Positions 26,966 to 35,328 of a DNA stretch of 64,000 bases are shown piece after piece. The notes beneath the pieces are model-generated. The model saw nothing but the letters and a program-made list of their open reading frames with translations, had not been told where the DNA came from and ran no database searches. The DNA is taken from assembly GCA_963827585.1 (NCBI GenBank), contig CAWHCK010000059.1, positions 186,001 to 250,000 on the forward strand, written 5' to 3'. The number at the start of each line of letters is the position of its first letter. Positions within the stretch are counted from its first letter, which is position 1. Made by a program: the position numbers and the translations under genes. Origin of the DNA: VAZQ01 sp963827585. GTDB taxonomy: Bacteria; Pseudomonadota; Alphaproteobacteria; Rhizobiales; Xanthobacteraceae.

Positions 26966-28066
26966 ATGAAACGAACCAAGCCGCCGTTCCGCGCCGATCA
27001 CGTCGGCAGCCTGCTGCGCCCGGCATCCGTGAAGGAGGCGCGCGAGCGGCGGGCGAAGGGCGAGATCAGCCCTGCGGATCTCGAGGCGGTCGAGGACCGC
27101 GAGATCGAGCGGGTCATCAAGAAGCAGGAGGAGGTGGGGCTCAACGCCGTCACCGACGGCGAGTTTCGCCGCTCCTGGTGGCACCTCGACTTCCTCTGGG
27201 GTCTCGACGGCGCCGAGCGCTACGTCATGGAGCAAGGCATCGCGTTCCAGGGCATGCAGACGCGGGCGGAGGGCGCGCGCATCGTCGGCAAGGTCGGATT
27301 TTCCGAGCACCCGATGCTCGCGCATTTCAAGTTCGTCAAGGACCATACCGGGCGCATGCCGAAGATCACGATTCCGGCGCCATCGGCGCTCTATGGCCGT
27401 ACCGGCCGGGCGGCGGTCAGCGAGCAGGCCTACCCCTCGCTCGACCAGTTCTTCTCCGAGCTCGGCACCGCCTACAGCAAGGGCGTGCGCGCATTCGCCG
27501 ATGCCGGTTGCCGCTACCTGCAGCTCGACGAAGTGTTCATCGCGATGCTGTGCGACCCCAACTACCGCAAGACCCAGCACGGGCGTGGCGATGATCCGCA
27601 AAAACTGGCCGAGCGGTATGCCGACCTGATCAATGCCGCGATGGCGGACATTCCCGCCGACATGACCATCACCATGCATCTCTGCCGCGGCAATTATCGC
27701 TCGACCTTCATGGGGGCGGGGGGCTACGACCCGGTCGCCGAAATCCTGTTCGACCGTATCAAGGTGCACGGCTATTTCATGGAATACGACAGCGACCGTG
27801 CCGGCAGCTTCGAGCCGTTGCGGCAGGTACGCAAGGGCCAGACGGTCGTGCTCGGTCTGGTGACGAGCAAGACGGGAGAGCTCGAGTCCAAGGATCGGAT
27901 CAAGCGGCGCATCGACGAGGCGGCGAAATTCGTCGATCCCGATCAATTGTGCCTCAGCCCACAATGCGGCTTCGCCTCCAGCGAGGAAGGCAATGCCCTC
28001 ACCGAGGACCAGCAATGGGCGAAGCTGCGGATGATCGTGGAGGTCGCCGACGAAGTATGGGGGTGA
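26966..28066 (+). CDS. MetE-core-like methyltransferase, paralogue 4
   Basis: A 366-residue paralogue, 61 bases after paralogue 3. The zinc set is HLCRGNYRS, FMEYDSDRAGS and LSPQCGFAS; the acidic loop is LDEVFIA. GAAGGTCC precedes ATG 26966. Paralogues 3 and 4 differ from each other most in the region after the acidic loop and around residues 60-110, where the methyl donor would be expected to contact the barrel. This is what one expects if each copy has its own donor. No S-adenosylmethionine riboswitch or other leader structure was recognised upstream of any of the four. Confidence 0.85.
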   Translation: MKRTKPPFRADHVGSLLRPASVKEARERRAKGEISPADLEAVEDREIERVIKKQEEVGLNAVTDGEFRRSWWHLDFLWGLDGAERYVMEQGIAFQGMQTRAEGARIVGKVGFSEHPMLAHFKFVKDHTGRMPKITIPAPSALYGRTGRAAVSEQAYPSLDQFFSELGTAYSKGVRAFADAGCRYLQLDEVFIAMLCDPNYRKTQHGRGDDPQKLAERYADLINAAMADIPADMTITMHLCRGNYRSTFMGAGGYDPVAEILFDRIKVHGYFMEYDSDRAGSFEPLRQVRKGQTVVLGLVTSKTGELESKDRIKRRIDEAAKFVDPDQLCLSPQCGFASSEEGNALTEDQQWAKLRMIVEVADEVWG

Positions 28067-28161
28067 GGTTGCCGTTCCCCTTGAACCTTGACACGTGTCA
28101 TGCCGCTCCGCGTCTGCGCGGGCGGCGACTGCCTGGGCTTGTTGAACAAGGATAACAGCGA

Positions 28162-29079
28162 ATGGCATCAGGTATGGTCGCCGGCAAAGTTGCAATCGTC
28201 ACCGGCGCGGGGCGCGGCATCGGCCGCGGCATCGCGCTCCTGCTGGCGCAGGAAGGCGCCCGTGTCGTCGTGTGCGACATCGGCGCGAGTCTCGAAGGCG
28301 CGGGCGCCGATGCCGGGCCCGCGCAGGAGGTAGTCGACGGCATCAAGCGCCAGGGCGGGGAGGCGATCGCCTCGACCCTCTCGATCGCCGAGCCGAAGAA
28401 CGCCGACGAGATCGTCAAGGCCACGCTCGTCGCCTTCGGCCGGGTCGATATCCTGGTCAACAACGCCGGCATCCTGCGCGACCGCATCTTCCACCGCATG
28501 AGCTGGTCGGACTGGTCGGACGTGATGGCGGTTCACCTCAACGGCTCCTTCAACATGAGCCGGGCCTGCGCGGTCCAGTTCCGCGAGCAGAATTCCGGCG
28601 CCTTCGTGCACATGACCTCGACCTCGGCGCTGGTCGGCAATTTCGGACAGGCGAACTACATGGCCGCCAAGTTCGGCATCGTCGGGCTCTCGCGCGGCAT
28701 CGCGCTCGACATGCAACGCTTCAAGGTGCGATCGAACTGCATCGCGCCGTTCGCGTGGACGCGCATGATCGACTCCATCCCGGCGGAAACGCCGGAGGAA
28801 AAGGCGCGGGTCGAGCGCTTCCAGCAGATGACGCCGGAGAAGATCGCGCCGCTCACGGTCTATCTCGCCTCCGACCGCGCGGAGGGAGTTTCCGGCCAGA
28901 TTTTCGGCGTGCGCAACAACGAGATCTTCCTGTTCAACCAGCCGCGCCCGGTCCGCACCATCCATCGCTCCGACGGCTGGACGCCGGAGAAGCTCGACCA
29001 GCAGCTCAAGGGCGCATTCGGGCCGTCGTTCACGCCGCTCGAGCGCTCCACCGACGTATTCTCGTGGGACCCGGTATAA
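28162..29079 (+). CDS. SDR-family oxidoreductase, multifunctional-enzyme-2 type (3-hydroxyacyl-CoA dehydrogenase-like)
   Basis: A 305-residue short-chain dehydrogenase. It has the TGAGRGIGRGIA nucleotide loop at residues 14-25, CDIGAS after strand 2 (NAD preference), NNAGILRD, then the catalytic Ser in MTSTSALVG and Tyr-x3-Lys as YMAAKFG. After the usual domain it carries about 50 further residues (RTIHRSDGWTPEKL), as in the dehydrogenase domain of peroxisomal multifunctional enzyme 2, whose substrates are (3R)-hydroxyacyl-CoAs. It precedes an acyl-CoA dehydrogenase on the same strand, separated by a small palindrome. The pair could handle CoA thioesters from aromatic side chains or fatty acids; substrates are not shown by sequence. 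Confidence 0.85.
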   Translation: MASGMVAGKVAIVTGAGRGIGRGIALLLAQEGARVVVCDIGASLEGAGADAGPAQEVVDGIKRQGGEAIASTLSIAEPKNADEIVKATLVAFGRVDILVNNAGILRDRIFHRMSWSDWSDVMAVHLNGSFNMSRACAVQFREQNSGAFVHMTSTSALVGNFGQANYMAAKFGIVGLSRGIALDMQRFKVRSNCIAPFAWTRMIDSIPAETPEEKARVERFQQMTPEKIAPLTVYLASDRAEGVSGQIFGVRNNEIFLFNQPRPVRTIHRSDGWTPEKLDQQLKGAFGPSFTPLERSTDVFSWDPV

Positions 29080-29088
29080 TGAGCTGTC

Positions 29089-29109
29089 GTCCCCGCGAAA
29101 AGCGGGGAC
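29089..29109. repeat. Small GTCCCCGC hairpin, same family as 11064-11137
   Basis: Arms GTCCCCGC (29089-29096) and GCGGGGAC (29102-29109) enclose GAAAA. The preceding TGTCGTCCCCGCG matches the outer arm of the larger palindrome at 11.1 kb. It lies in the 61-base gap between the SDR and the acyl-CoA dehydrogenase genes. Confidence 0.7.
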
Positions 29110-29140
29110 CACAATCACCGGCCGCTGGAACAGGCGACCC

Positions 29141-30316
29141 ATGGCCGAAGCTGAGCTGCATCAGGCCCACGACGATCTCGCCCAGATCCGCGAGTCCGTT
29201 CGTGCGCTGTGCGCCAAGTTCCCGGGCGAATATTGGCGAGGTCTCGACCGCGAGCGCGCCTATCCGACCGAATTCGTCGCGGCGCTCACGCACGCCGGTT
29301 TCCTCGCCGCGCTGATCCCGGAAGAATATGGCGGCAGCGGGCTTACGATGACCGCGGCGGCGGCCATCATGGAGGAGATCCAGGCAGCGGGCTGCAACGG
29401 CGCGGCCTGCCATGCCCAGATGTACACCATGGGCACGCTCCTGCGGCACGGCAGCGTGGCGCAGAAGGCGCGCTTTCTGCCCGCGATCGCATCAGGGGAA
29501 CTGCGCCTGCAGGCCTTCGGCGTCACCGAGCCGACGTCGGGCTCCGACACGCTCAATCTGCGCACCACCGCGGTGCGCGAGGGCGACCACTACATCATCA
29601 ACGGCCAGAAGATCTGGACGTCGCGCGCCGAACATTCCGATCTGCTGCTGCTGCTGGCGCGCACAACCCCGCGCGACGCGGCGAGGACGCGCACCGGCGG
29701 CCTGTCGGTCTTTCTCGTCGACATGCGGCTCGCGCAAGGCACCGGCATCAGCATCAATCCCATCCGCACCATGATGAACCACGCGACGACGGAGCTGTTC
29801 TTCGACGATCTGCGCGTGCCGGCCGAAAATCTGATCGGCGAGGAGGGCGAGGGCTTCCGCTACATCCTCAGCGGCATGAACGCCGAGCGCATCCTGATCG
29901 CGGCGGAATGCATCGGCGACGCCAAGTGGTTCATCGCCAAGGCGAGCGGCTATGCCAAGGAGCGCGTCGTGTTCGGCCGGCCGATCGGTCAGAACCAGGG
30001 CGTGCAGTTCCCGATCGCGCGCGCCTATGCGCAGATGCGCGCGGCCGAGCTGATGGTGCGCGAGGCGGCGTCGCTCTACGAGGCCGGGCGCGACTGCGGC
30101 GCCGAGGCGAACCTCGCCAAGCTCCTCGCCGCCGACGCCTCCTGGGCGGCGGCCGACATGTGCCTGCAAACCCACGGCGGCTTCGGCTTCGCCGAGGAGT
30201 TCGACGTCGAGCGCAAGTTCCGCGAGACCCGCCTCTACCAGACCGCGCCGATCTCGACCAACCTGATCCTGTCCTATCTCGCCGAGCACGTGCTCGGGTT
30301 GCCCCGGTCGTATTGA
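29141..30316 (+). CDS. Acyl-CoA dehydrogenase
   Basis: A 391-residue FAD-dependent acyl-CoA dehydrogenase that would introduce an alpha-beta double bond into an acyl-CoA and pass electrons to ETF. Visible are the PEEYGGSG segment, the FAD-contact region FGVTEPTSGSD, KIWTSRAEHSD, the dimer motif FGRPIGQNQGVQFPIA, and QTHGGFGFAEEFDVER, where the Glu of AEEF is at the usual catalytic-base position. Translation starts at ATG 29141 after the hairpin at 29.1 kb. It is the last gene of the catabolic island on this strand. A 3-arylpropionyl-CoA substrate would fit the hydroxycinnamate genes, but short- or branched-chain acyl-CoAs are equally possible. Confidence 0.9.
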   Translation: MAEAELHQAHDDLAQIRESVRALCAKFPGEYWRGLDRERAYPTEFVAALTHAGFLAALIPEEYGGSGLTMTAAAAIMEEIQAAGCNGAACHAQMYTMGTLLRHGSVAQKARFLPAIASGELRLQAFGVTEPTSGSDTLNLRTTAVREGDHYIINGQKIWTSRAEHSDLLLLLARTTPRDAARTRTGGLSVFLVDMRLAQGTGISINPIRTMMNHATTELFFDDLRVPAENLIGEEGEGFRYILSGMNAERILIAAECIGDAKWFIAKASGYAKERVVFGRPIGQNQGVQFPIARAYAQMRAAELMVREAASLYEAGRDCGAEANLAKLLAADASWAAADMCLQTHGGFGFAEEFDVERKFRETRLYQTAPISTNLILSYLAEHVLGLPRSY

Positions 30317-30324
30317 ACACGCCG

Positions 30325-30426
30325 CTAGAGCGTGATGGCTTTAGGTTGAGTCGCAATCACGCTCTAGCTTTTCGTTTGAGCATGATCTTTTCGGAAAACC
30401 GGTACCCACTTTTCCGGATCATGCTC
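30325..30426. repeat. Two adjacent palindromes of rhizobial intergenic-repeat type
   Basis: Hairpin A pairs CTAGAGCGTGAT (30325-30336) with ATCACGCTCTAG (30356-30367). Hairpin B pairs GAGCATGATC (30378-30387) with GATCATGCTC (30417-30426) and contains TTTTCGGAAAACCGGTACCC. B has a second copy in reverse orientation at 47530-47601. It lies between the convergent acyl-CoA dehydrogenase and macro-domain genes and may terminate both. Confidence 0.85.
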
Positions 30427-30453
30427 CAGCCCGACAGGGAGCTTGCCCGCAGC

Positions 30454-31008
30454 TCACGCCAGGCCGAGCTCTGCGAATGCCTTCTCATAATGCGCTGCGG
30501 CATCGGGCGAGAAGCAGCAGAACACGACCCGCTTGATGCCGCGCGGGGCGTGAGCGATCTCCGCTGCCACGGTGCCGATGGCGATGCGCGCCGCGCGATC
30601 GGGCGGGAAGTGATAAACGCCGGTCGAGATCGCGGGAAACGCGATCGAGGCGAGCTTGTGCGATGCCGCCAGTGCGAGTGCGGTGTGATAGCACGATGCC
30701 AGCAGCTCATCTTCGCCCTTGCTGCCCCCGCCCCACACCGGACCCACCGCGTGGATGACGTGCTTGGCCTTGAGGCGATAGCCGCGGGTGATCTTGGCCG
30801 AGCCCGTCTCGCAGCCGCCCAGCGCTTTGCATTCCTCGTAGAGCTCCCGTCCGGCGGCGCGGTGGATGGCGCCGTCGACCCCGCCGCCGCCGAGCAGCGT
30901 TCGATTGGCCGCATTGACGATGGCCTCGACGTCGAGCGTGGTGATGTCGGCGACGCAGATTTCGAGCCGCGCGGTTCCCACTTCGGCGGTGAGCAGGGGA
31001 GGCGTCAT
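30454..31008 (-). CDS. Macro-domain protein (O-acetyl-ADP-ribose deacetylase-like)
   Basis: A 184-residue stand-alone macro domain. The ADP-ribose-binding segments are all visible: the adenine-side Asp in VADITTLD, NAANRTLLGGGGVDGAIH with the Asn and Gly loop, and the phosphate loop FPAISTGVYHFP. This subgroup hydrolyses O-acetyl-ADP-ribose or removes ADP-ribose from proteins. It reads toward the acyl-CoA dehydrogenase and away from the lipase. No partner ADP-ribosyltransferase or sirtuin is adjacent. Length is normal for YmdB-like proteins. Confidence 0.9.
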   Translation of the reverse strand: MTPPLLTAEVGTARLEICVADITTLDVEAIVNAANRTLLGGGGVDGAIHRAAGRELYEECKALGGCETGSAKITRGYRLKAKHVIHAVGPVWGGGSKGEDELLASCYHTALALAASHKLASIAFPAISTGVYHFPPDRAARIAIGTVAAEIAHAPRGIKRVVFCCFSPDAAAHYEKAFAELGLA

Positions 31009-31068
31009 GCGCCGATGCTAGCGCAATTGCGCGCAATGCGCATGGTCGCCCCCTTCGGTGCCCCGGGG

Positions 31069-32190
31069 CTACTCGACCAGTTCCGGCTCGACCTCGTCGG
31101 CCATGTCGATCGTGCTGTGGCGGCCGATGTCGTCGAAATGCGCATCGAGAAAGCGCCGGGTCGCGCGCTGGCCGAGCTTGCGCAGGCTCTCGAAAGATTC
31201 GTAGTCGGTCTTGAGCGTGCTGCGCGCGCCGAAGGTCTCGTCGAGGTCGTCCATCACGATGCGATGGAGCTTGAGCCGGCGGAATTCACCTTCTCGCAGT
31301 CCGCGCGGCAATCGCCCCTCGTCGATGAGCCGGTTGACGAAGGCGACCCCGCGCAGCTCCGAGAGGAGCGAGGCATTGAAGTTGATCTCGTTGACGCGGC
31401 TCATGATCTCGCGGGTACGGGTCGGCACCTTGCGGCGCTCGCGCGGATTGATCTGAACGATCAGCACGTCCTCGGTGGCGGTCGCGCGCAGGAACGGGAT
31501 CACTGCCGGATTGCCGCTGTAGCCGCCGTCCCAATAGGGCACGCCGTCGATCTCGACCGTGCGGAACAGCAGGGGCAGCGAGGCCGAGGCCATCACCACC
31601 TCCGGCGTGATCTCCGCACGCGTAAAGACGCGCAGCTCCCCAGTTTGGACATTGGTGGCGGAAACGAAGAGCTCGAGCCTGTGGTCGTGACGGATCGCCT
31701 CGAAGTCGACGAAGCGCTCGACCAGCTCCTTGAGCGGATTGATGTTGAGCGGGTTGAGATCATAGGGCGACAGCATGCGCGCCATCGCCCCGAGCCACAG
31801 GCCGTCGGGCGGAAGAAAGGGAAACAGCCCCTCGACCACGCCGCGTTGCAGATCCGGCAGGTGGCCGTCGACGCTCACCGCCCGCCAGAAGTCGGCGAGG
31901 CGCTGGCGCGCCTCGTCCGGCCCGCCGCGGATGAGCCCGTCCGCCAGCATGACCGCGTTCACCGCGCCCGCCGACGCGCCGGAAATGCCTTCGACCTCGA
32001 TGCGGCCATCGTCCAGGAGCTGGTCGAGCACGCCCCAGGTGAATGCGCCATGGGCGCCGCCGCCCTGCAGCGCCAGGTTGATCGCTTTCCCAGGCCCTCT
32101 GCCCGCCCGCCCGGGGGCCCGGGGGCGTCGGCGCGGGCTGCTCGGGGTGAGCGCCCGTGAGACGAGGTTGGCGAGCAAAATAGGAAACAT
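31069..32190 (-). CDS. Patatin-like phospholipase
   Basis: A 373-residue patatin-family lipid acyl hydrolase. The oxyanion loop GGGAHG is at residues 43-48, the nucleophile is Ser73 in GISGASAGAVN, and the partner Asp is in WDGGYSGNP, so the catalytic dyad is complete. The N-terminal about 35 residues are basic and Pro-rich (SSPRRRPRAPGRAG). ATG 32190 is chosen because the frame upstream, which could start at TTG 32286, shows no homology-like content and would run through a probable operator. It diverges from a Zur-like regulator, so it may be zinc-regulated. Unlike RssA-type cytoplasmic proteins it has a long C-terminal part with VNEINFNASL and RRFLDAHFDDIG. Confidence 0.87.
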   Translation of the reverse strand: MFPILLANLVSRALTPSSPRRRPRAPGRAGRGPGKAINLALQGGGAHGAFTWGVLDQLLDDGRIEVEGISGASAGAVNAVMLADGLIRGGPDEARQRLADFWRAVSVDGHLPDLQRGVVEGLFPFLPPDGLWLGAMARMLSPYDLNPLNINPLKELVERFVDFEAIRHDHRLELFVSATNVQTGELRVFTRAEITPEVVMASASLPLLFRTVEIDGVPYWDGGYSGNPAVIPFLRATATEDVLIVQINPRERRKVPTRTREIMSRVNEINFNASLLSELRGVAFVNRLIDEGRLPRGLREGEFRRLKLHRIVMDDLDETFGARSTLKTDYESFESLRKLGQRATRRFLDAHFDDIGRHSTIDMADEVEPELVE

Positions 32191-32255
32191 TCTCGGTTCG
32201 GTTGTTGAGAGAATCTGCGTTGGGGGCCTGGAGAATGTGGAGATGAAATTGCTGC

Positions 32256-32284
32256 GTTGCAATATCAAATTATGGCAGTGCAAC
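32256..32284. promoter_or_regulatory. Candidate operator between patatin and Zur-like genes
   Basis: GTTGCA (32256-32261) and TGCAAC (32279-32284) form a 6-base inverted repeat with a 17-base AT-rich centre, in an otherwise GC-rich 131-base divergent gap. Fur-family repressors often bind AT-rich interrupted palindromes and repress their own gene, so this could be the Zur site. The match to any published consensus was not tested. Confidence 0.3.
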
Positions 32285-32321
32285 AAGGCCGAAACACGCT
32301 CAAAACGGGTAAAGTCGTGTC

Positions 32322-32837
32322 ATGTCGAAAGCCAAATCATCGCGGGAGCCGAACCGGCCGCCTGCCGTCTTTCCCGCCCCCGACCATGACCACGATCGCT
32401 GCTCGAACGATGCCATGGCCGTTGCCGAGGCGCTGTGCGCGGAACGGCGACAGCGCCTGACGCCCATCCGCCGCAAGGTGCTCGCTGCGCTCCTCGGCAG
32501 CCATCAGCCGCTCGGCGCCTACGAGATCATCGACCGGCTCGCGCCCAAGGGGCCGCGCCCGGCGCCGATTACCGCCTACCGCGCGCTCGAGTTCCTGCGC
32601 GAGAACGGGCTCGTTCACCGCATCGAGAGCCGCAACGCCTTCATCGCCTGCGTGCACAATCATGCCGCGGCCGATCTCGTGGTGTTCCTCATCTGCGAGC
32701 GCTGCGGCGCCGTCGGGGAGGCATCCTCGACCGACGTCACCGCGACGCTGACACGCGCCGCGCGTGCCGCCGGCTTCACGCCGAAATCGCCGGTGATCGA
32801 GCTCACCGGCATCTGCACGCACTGCGGCGAGGCGTAA
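32322..32837 (+). CDS. Fur-family transcriptional regulator, Zur-like
   Basis: A 171-residue metal-dependent repressor. A His/Asp-rich N-terminal stretch (PDHDHDRC) precedes the winged helix (LTPIRRKVLAALLGSHQPLGAYEII) and the recognition-helix region ITAYRALEFL. The dimerisation and metal-binding half has FIACVHNH, ICERCG and GICTHCGEA; the two CxxC pairs form the structural zinc site. The combination resembles Zur (zinc uptake regulator) more than Fur or Irr. Its stop overlaps the EamA transporter start as TAATG, so the transporter is co-expressed. No znuABC genes are nearby. Confidence 0.83.
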   Translation: MSKAKSSREPNRPPAVFPAPDHDHDRCSNDAMAVAEALCAERRQRLTPIRRKVLAALLGSHQPLGAYEIIDRLAPKGPRPAPITAYRALEFLRENGLVHRIESRNAFIACVHNHAAADLVVFLICERCGAVGEASSTDVTATLTRAARAAGFTPKSPVIELTGICTHCGEA

Positions 32838-33739
32838 TGGGGAGTGCGAAGGACGCCGTCGCGCGGCCGCTCGATGCCGCGGCAGCTGCGCTCGCAGTCG
32901 CGCTCTGCCTGAGCTGGGGCTTCAATCAGGTCGCGGTGAAGCTCGCGCTGCCGGAGATTCCGCCCCTCATCCAGGCCGCCTTTCGCTCGACGTTCGGCGC
33001 GCTCATCGTGGTCGCCTGGGCGCGCATGCGCGGGGTGAAATTGATGGAGGCGGACGGCACGCTCGTCCCGGGCGTCATCGCCGGGGTGCTGTTCGGGCTC
33101 GAGTTCCTGCTCATCTATCGCGGCCTCGTCTGGACCAGCGCGAGCCGCGCGTCGCTCTTCATCTACACCGCGCCCTTCATCGTGGTCATCGGTGCGCGCT
33201 GGTTTCTGCCGGGCGATCACTTCGATCGCTGGCAATGGGTCGGGCTGCTGCTCTCGTTTGCGGGGATCGCGGTCGCGTTCGGCGTGCCGACGCCGGGCGG
33301 CGGGACACAGCAGGTGATCGGCGACCTCATGATGGTGCTCGCCGGCGTGGCCTGGGCCGCGACGACGCTGGTGATCAAGGCGACCAGCCTCGTGCGCGCG
33401 TCCTACGAAAAGGTCCTGCTCTATCAGCTGATCGTGTCCGCGCCGATGCTGGCGCTCTGTGCGCAAATCTTCGGCGAGCGGGTGGCGGAGCCGCCGTCCG
33501 CCATCGCCGCGGGTTCGCTGCTCTACCAGACGCTGTGGGTCGCGAGCTTCACCTTTCTGGCCTGGTTCGCGCTGATCCAGCGCTATTCCGCGAGCCGGCT
33601 CTCGGCGTTTACCTTTCTCACGCCCCTGTTCGGGGTGGCGGCCGGGCATGTGGTGCTCGGCGATCCGTTGACGCCGGCCTTCGCGGTGGCGGTTGCGTTG
33701 GTGGTCGCCGGTCTCGTGCTCGTGAACCGGCCACGTTGA
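32837..33739 (+). CDS. EamA-family (DMT superfamily) transporter
   Basis: A 300-residue inner-membrane protein with ten predicted hydrophobic spans in two EamA repeats (first with SWGFNQVAVKLAL and AAFRSTFGA, second from about residue 150 with LMMVLAGVAWAATTLVIK). Such proteins export amino acids, metabolites or drugs; the substrate is not visible. It is translationally coupled to the Zur-like regulator by the TAATG overlap at 32835-32839, which raises the possibility of a zinc-linked role, though coupling to a regulator can also be accidental. The end LVLVNRPR is typical for the family. Confidence 0.87.
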   Translation: MGSAKDAVARPLDAAAAALAVALCLSWGFNQVAVKLALPEIPPLIQAAFRSTFGALIVVAWARMRGVKLMEADGTLVPGVIAGVLFGLEFLLIYRGLVWTSASRASLFIYTAPFIVVIGARWFLPGDHFDRWQWVGLLLSFAGIAVAFGVPTPGGGTQQVIGDLMMVLAGVAWAATTLVIKATSLVRASYEKVLLYQLIVSAPMLALCAQIFGERVAEPPSAIAAGSLLYQTLWVASFTFLAWFALIQRYSASRLSAFTFLTPLFGVAAGHVVLGDPLTPAFAVAVALVVAGLVLVNRPR

Positions 33740-33785
33740 CGCAGGCGGCCCAGTCTGGCACTTCCTGCGGCAAAGGAGCCCAAGA

Positions 33786-35039
33786 ATGACCGAAGCCGGG
33801 CCGCAGCCGCGACACCGCTCGGTGCCCGTCGAGGTCGGCGGCGTGCGCGTCGGCGGCGGCGCGCCGATCGTCGTGCAGTCCATGACCAATACCGACACTG
33901 CCGACGTCGAAGGGACGGCGCAGCAGGTGGCGGCGCTGGCGCGGGCGGGCTCCGAGATCGTGCGCATCACCGTCGATCGCGACGAGGCGGCGGCCGCGGT
34001 CCCGCACATCAAGGAGCGGCTCCTGCGGATGGGCGTCGGCGTGCCCGTCGTCGGCGACTTTCACTATATCGGCCACAAGCTCCTGGCCGACCATCCGGCC
34101 TGCGCCGAGGCGCTCGACAAGTATCGCATCAACCCCGGCAATGTCGGCTTCAAGGAGAAGAAGGACCGGCAGTTCGGTGCCATCGTCGAGACCGCGATCA
34201 AGCATGGCAAGCCGGTGCGCATCGGCGCCAATTGGGGCTCGCTCGACCAGGAGCTCCTGACCCATCTGATGGACGAGAATGCGCGCTCGCCCAATCCGAT
34301 CGAAGCGCGCGCGGTGACGCGCGAGGCCATGGTGCAATCGGCGCTGCTCTCCGCCGCGCGCGCCGAAGAGATCGGGCTCGCGCGCGACCGCATCATCCTC
34401 TCGGCCAAGGTGTCGGCGGTGCAGGACCTGATCGCGGTCTACATGGACCTCGCGCGACGTTCCGACTACGCGCTCCATCTCGGGCTGACCGAGGCCGGCA
34501 TGGGCTCGAAGGGGATCGTCGCGTCCTCGGCGGCGCTGAGCGTCCTGCTGCAGCAGGGCATCGGCGACACCATCCGGATTTCGCTCACGCCGGAGCCCGG
34601 CGGCGACCGCACGCTCGAGGTGAAGGTGGCGCAGGAAATCCTGCAGACCATGGGCTTTCGCGTCTTCGTGCCGTTGGTCGCCGCGTGTCCGGGGTGCGGG
34701 CGCACGACCTCGACCACGTTCCAGGAGCTCGCCCGCGACATCCAGGGCTTCATCCACGAATCGATGCCGGAGTGGAAGCGGCGGTATCCCGGGGTGGAGA
34801 CGCTCAACGTCGCGGTCATGGGCTGCATCGTCAACGGGCCGGGCGAGTCGAAGCATGCCGACATCGGCATTTCGCTGCCGGGCACCGGCGAGCAACCGGC
34901 GGCGCCGGTCTTCATCGACGGCAAGAAGGCCGTGACCTTGCGCGGCGCGACCGTCGCGGCCGATTTCAAGCAGATGGTGATCGACTATATCGAGCGTCGC
35001 TTCGGGCATGGCGGCGCCGGCCGCGACGCAGCCGAATAG
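33786..35039 (+). CDS. ispG: 4-hydroxy-3-methylbut-2-enyl diphosphate synthase (flavodoxin type)
   Basis: A 417-residue GcpE/IspG, the [4Fe-4S] enzyme for the penultimate step of the non-mevalonate isoprenoid pathway. The N-terminal TIM barrel starts VEVGGVRVGGGAPIVVQSMT, with GDFHYIGH and RINPGNVGF. The C-terminal reductase-like domain holds the cluster cysteines CPGCGRTT and GCIVNGPGE. AAAGGAGCC is upstream of ATG 33786. An essential single gene with a normal length and no disruption, so it anchors this part of the window as chromosomal backbone. Confidence 0.95.
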   Translation: MTEAGPQPRHRSVPVEVGGVRVGGGAPIVVQSMTNTDTADVEGTAQQVAALARAGSEIVRITVDRDEAAAAVPHIKERLLRMGVGVPVVGDFHYIGHKLLADHPACAEALDKYRINPGNVGFKEKKDRQFGAIVETAIKHGKPVRIGANWGSLDQELLTHLMDENARSPNPIEARAVTREAMVQSALLSAARAEEIGLARDRIILSAKVSAVQDLIAVYMDLARRSDYALHLGLTEAGMGSKGIVASSAALSVLLQQGIGDTIRISLTPEPGGDRTLEVKVAQEILQTMGFRVFVPLVAACPGCGRTTSTTFQELARDIQGFIHESMPEWKRRYPGVETLNVAVMGCIVNGPGESKHADIGISLPGTGEQPAAPVFIDGKKAVTLRGATVAADFKQMVIDYIERRFGHGGAGRDAAE

Positions 35040-35107
35040 GCTGCGACGCGCCGCGCGGCAACTTCACCCGCAAATCCGAAGTGGCCCCAAGAGCGCGCGC
35101 GAATCCG

Positions 35108-35194
35108 CTATTGCCGCGGCTGCGGCGCCGAAGCGAATTCCGCGAGCACCCCGATGATCGCGATCAGGACGCAAAGGAGCGCGACTTTTTCCAT
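35108..35194 (-). CDS. Candidate 28-residue membrane peptide
   Basis: A small open frame with start MEKVALLCVLIAIIGVLAE and a short polar end (APQPRQ), so it is one transmembrane segment and little else. GGGAG lies seven bases before the ATG at 35194. It sits alone in the 289-base gap between ispG and the DUF1345 gene, on the DUF1345 strand and downstream of it. Tiny single-span proteins of this kind are real in many bacteria, but a chance frame cannot be excluded. The rest of 35040-35328 shows no other gene. Confidence 0.35.
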   Translation of the reverse strand: MEKVALLCVLIAIIGVLAEFASAPQPRQ

Positions 35195-35328
35195 CCTACG
35201 ACTCCCACCCCTACCCTACACGCGTACCCGTAGAACGCGATCGCGGCGACACCGGTTCCACCGCATGGCAAAGTGGAGGCAAAGTAAAATTTTCGTATCT
35301 TTTTCCGGCGCCGTACACGCCCGGCTAC

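Noticed and set aside
29209..32160. 983-codon plus-strand frame across acyl-CoA dehydrogenase, macro and patatin genes
   Set aside because: It overlaps three recognisable genes in other frames or strand and passes through two intergenic palindromes; its translation has no domain.
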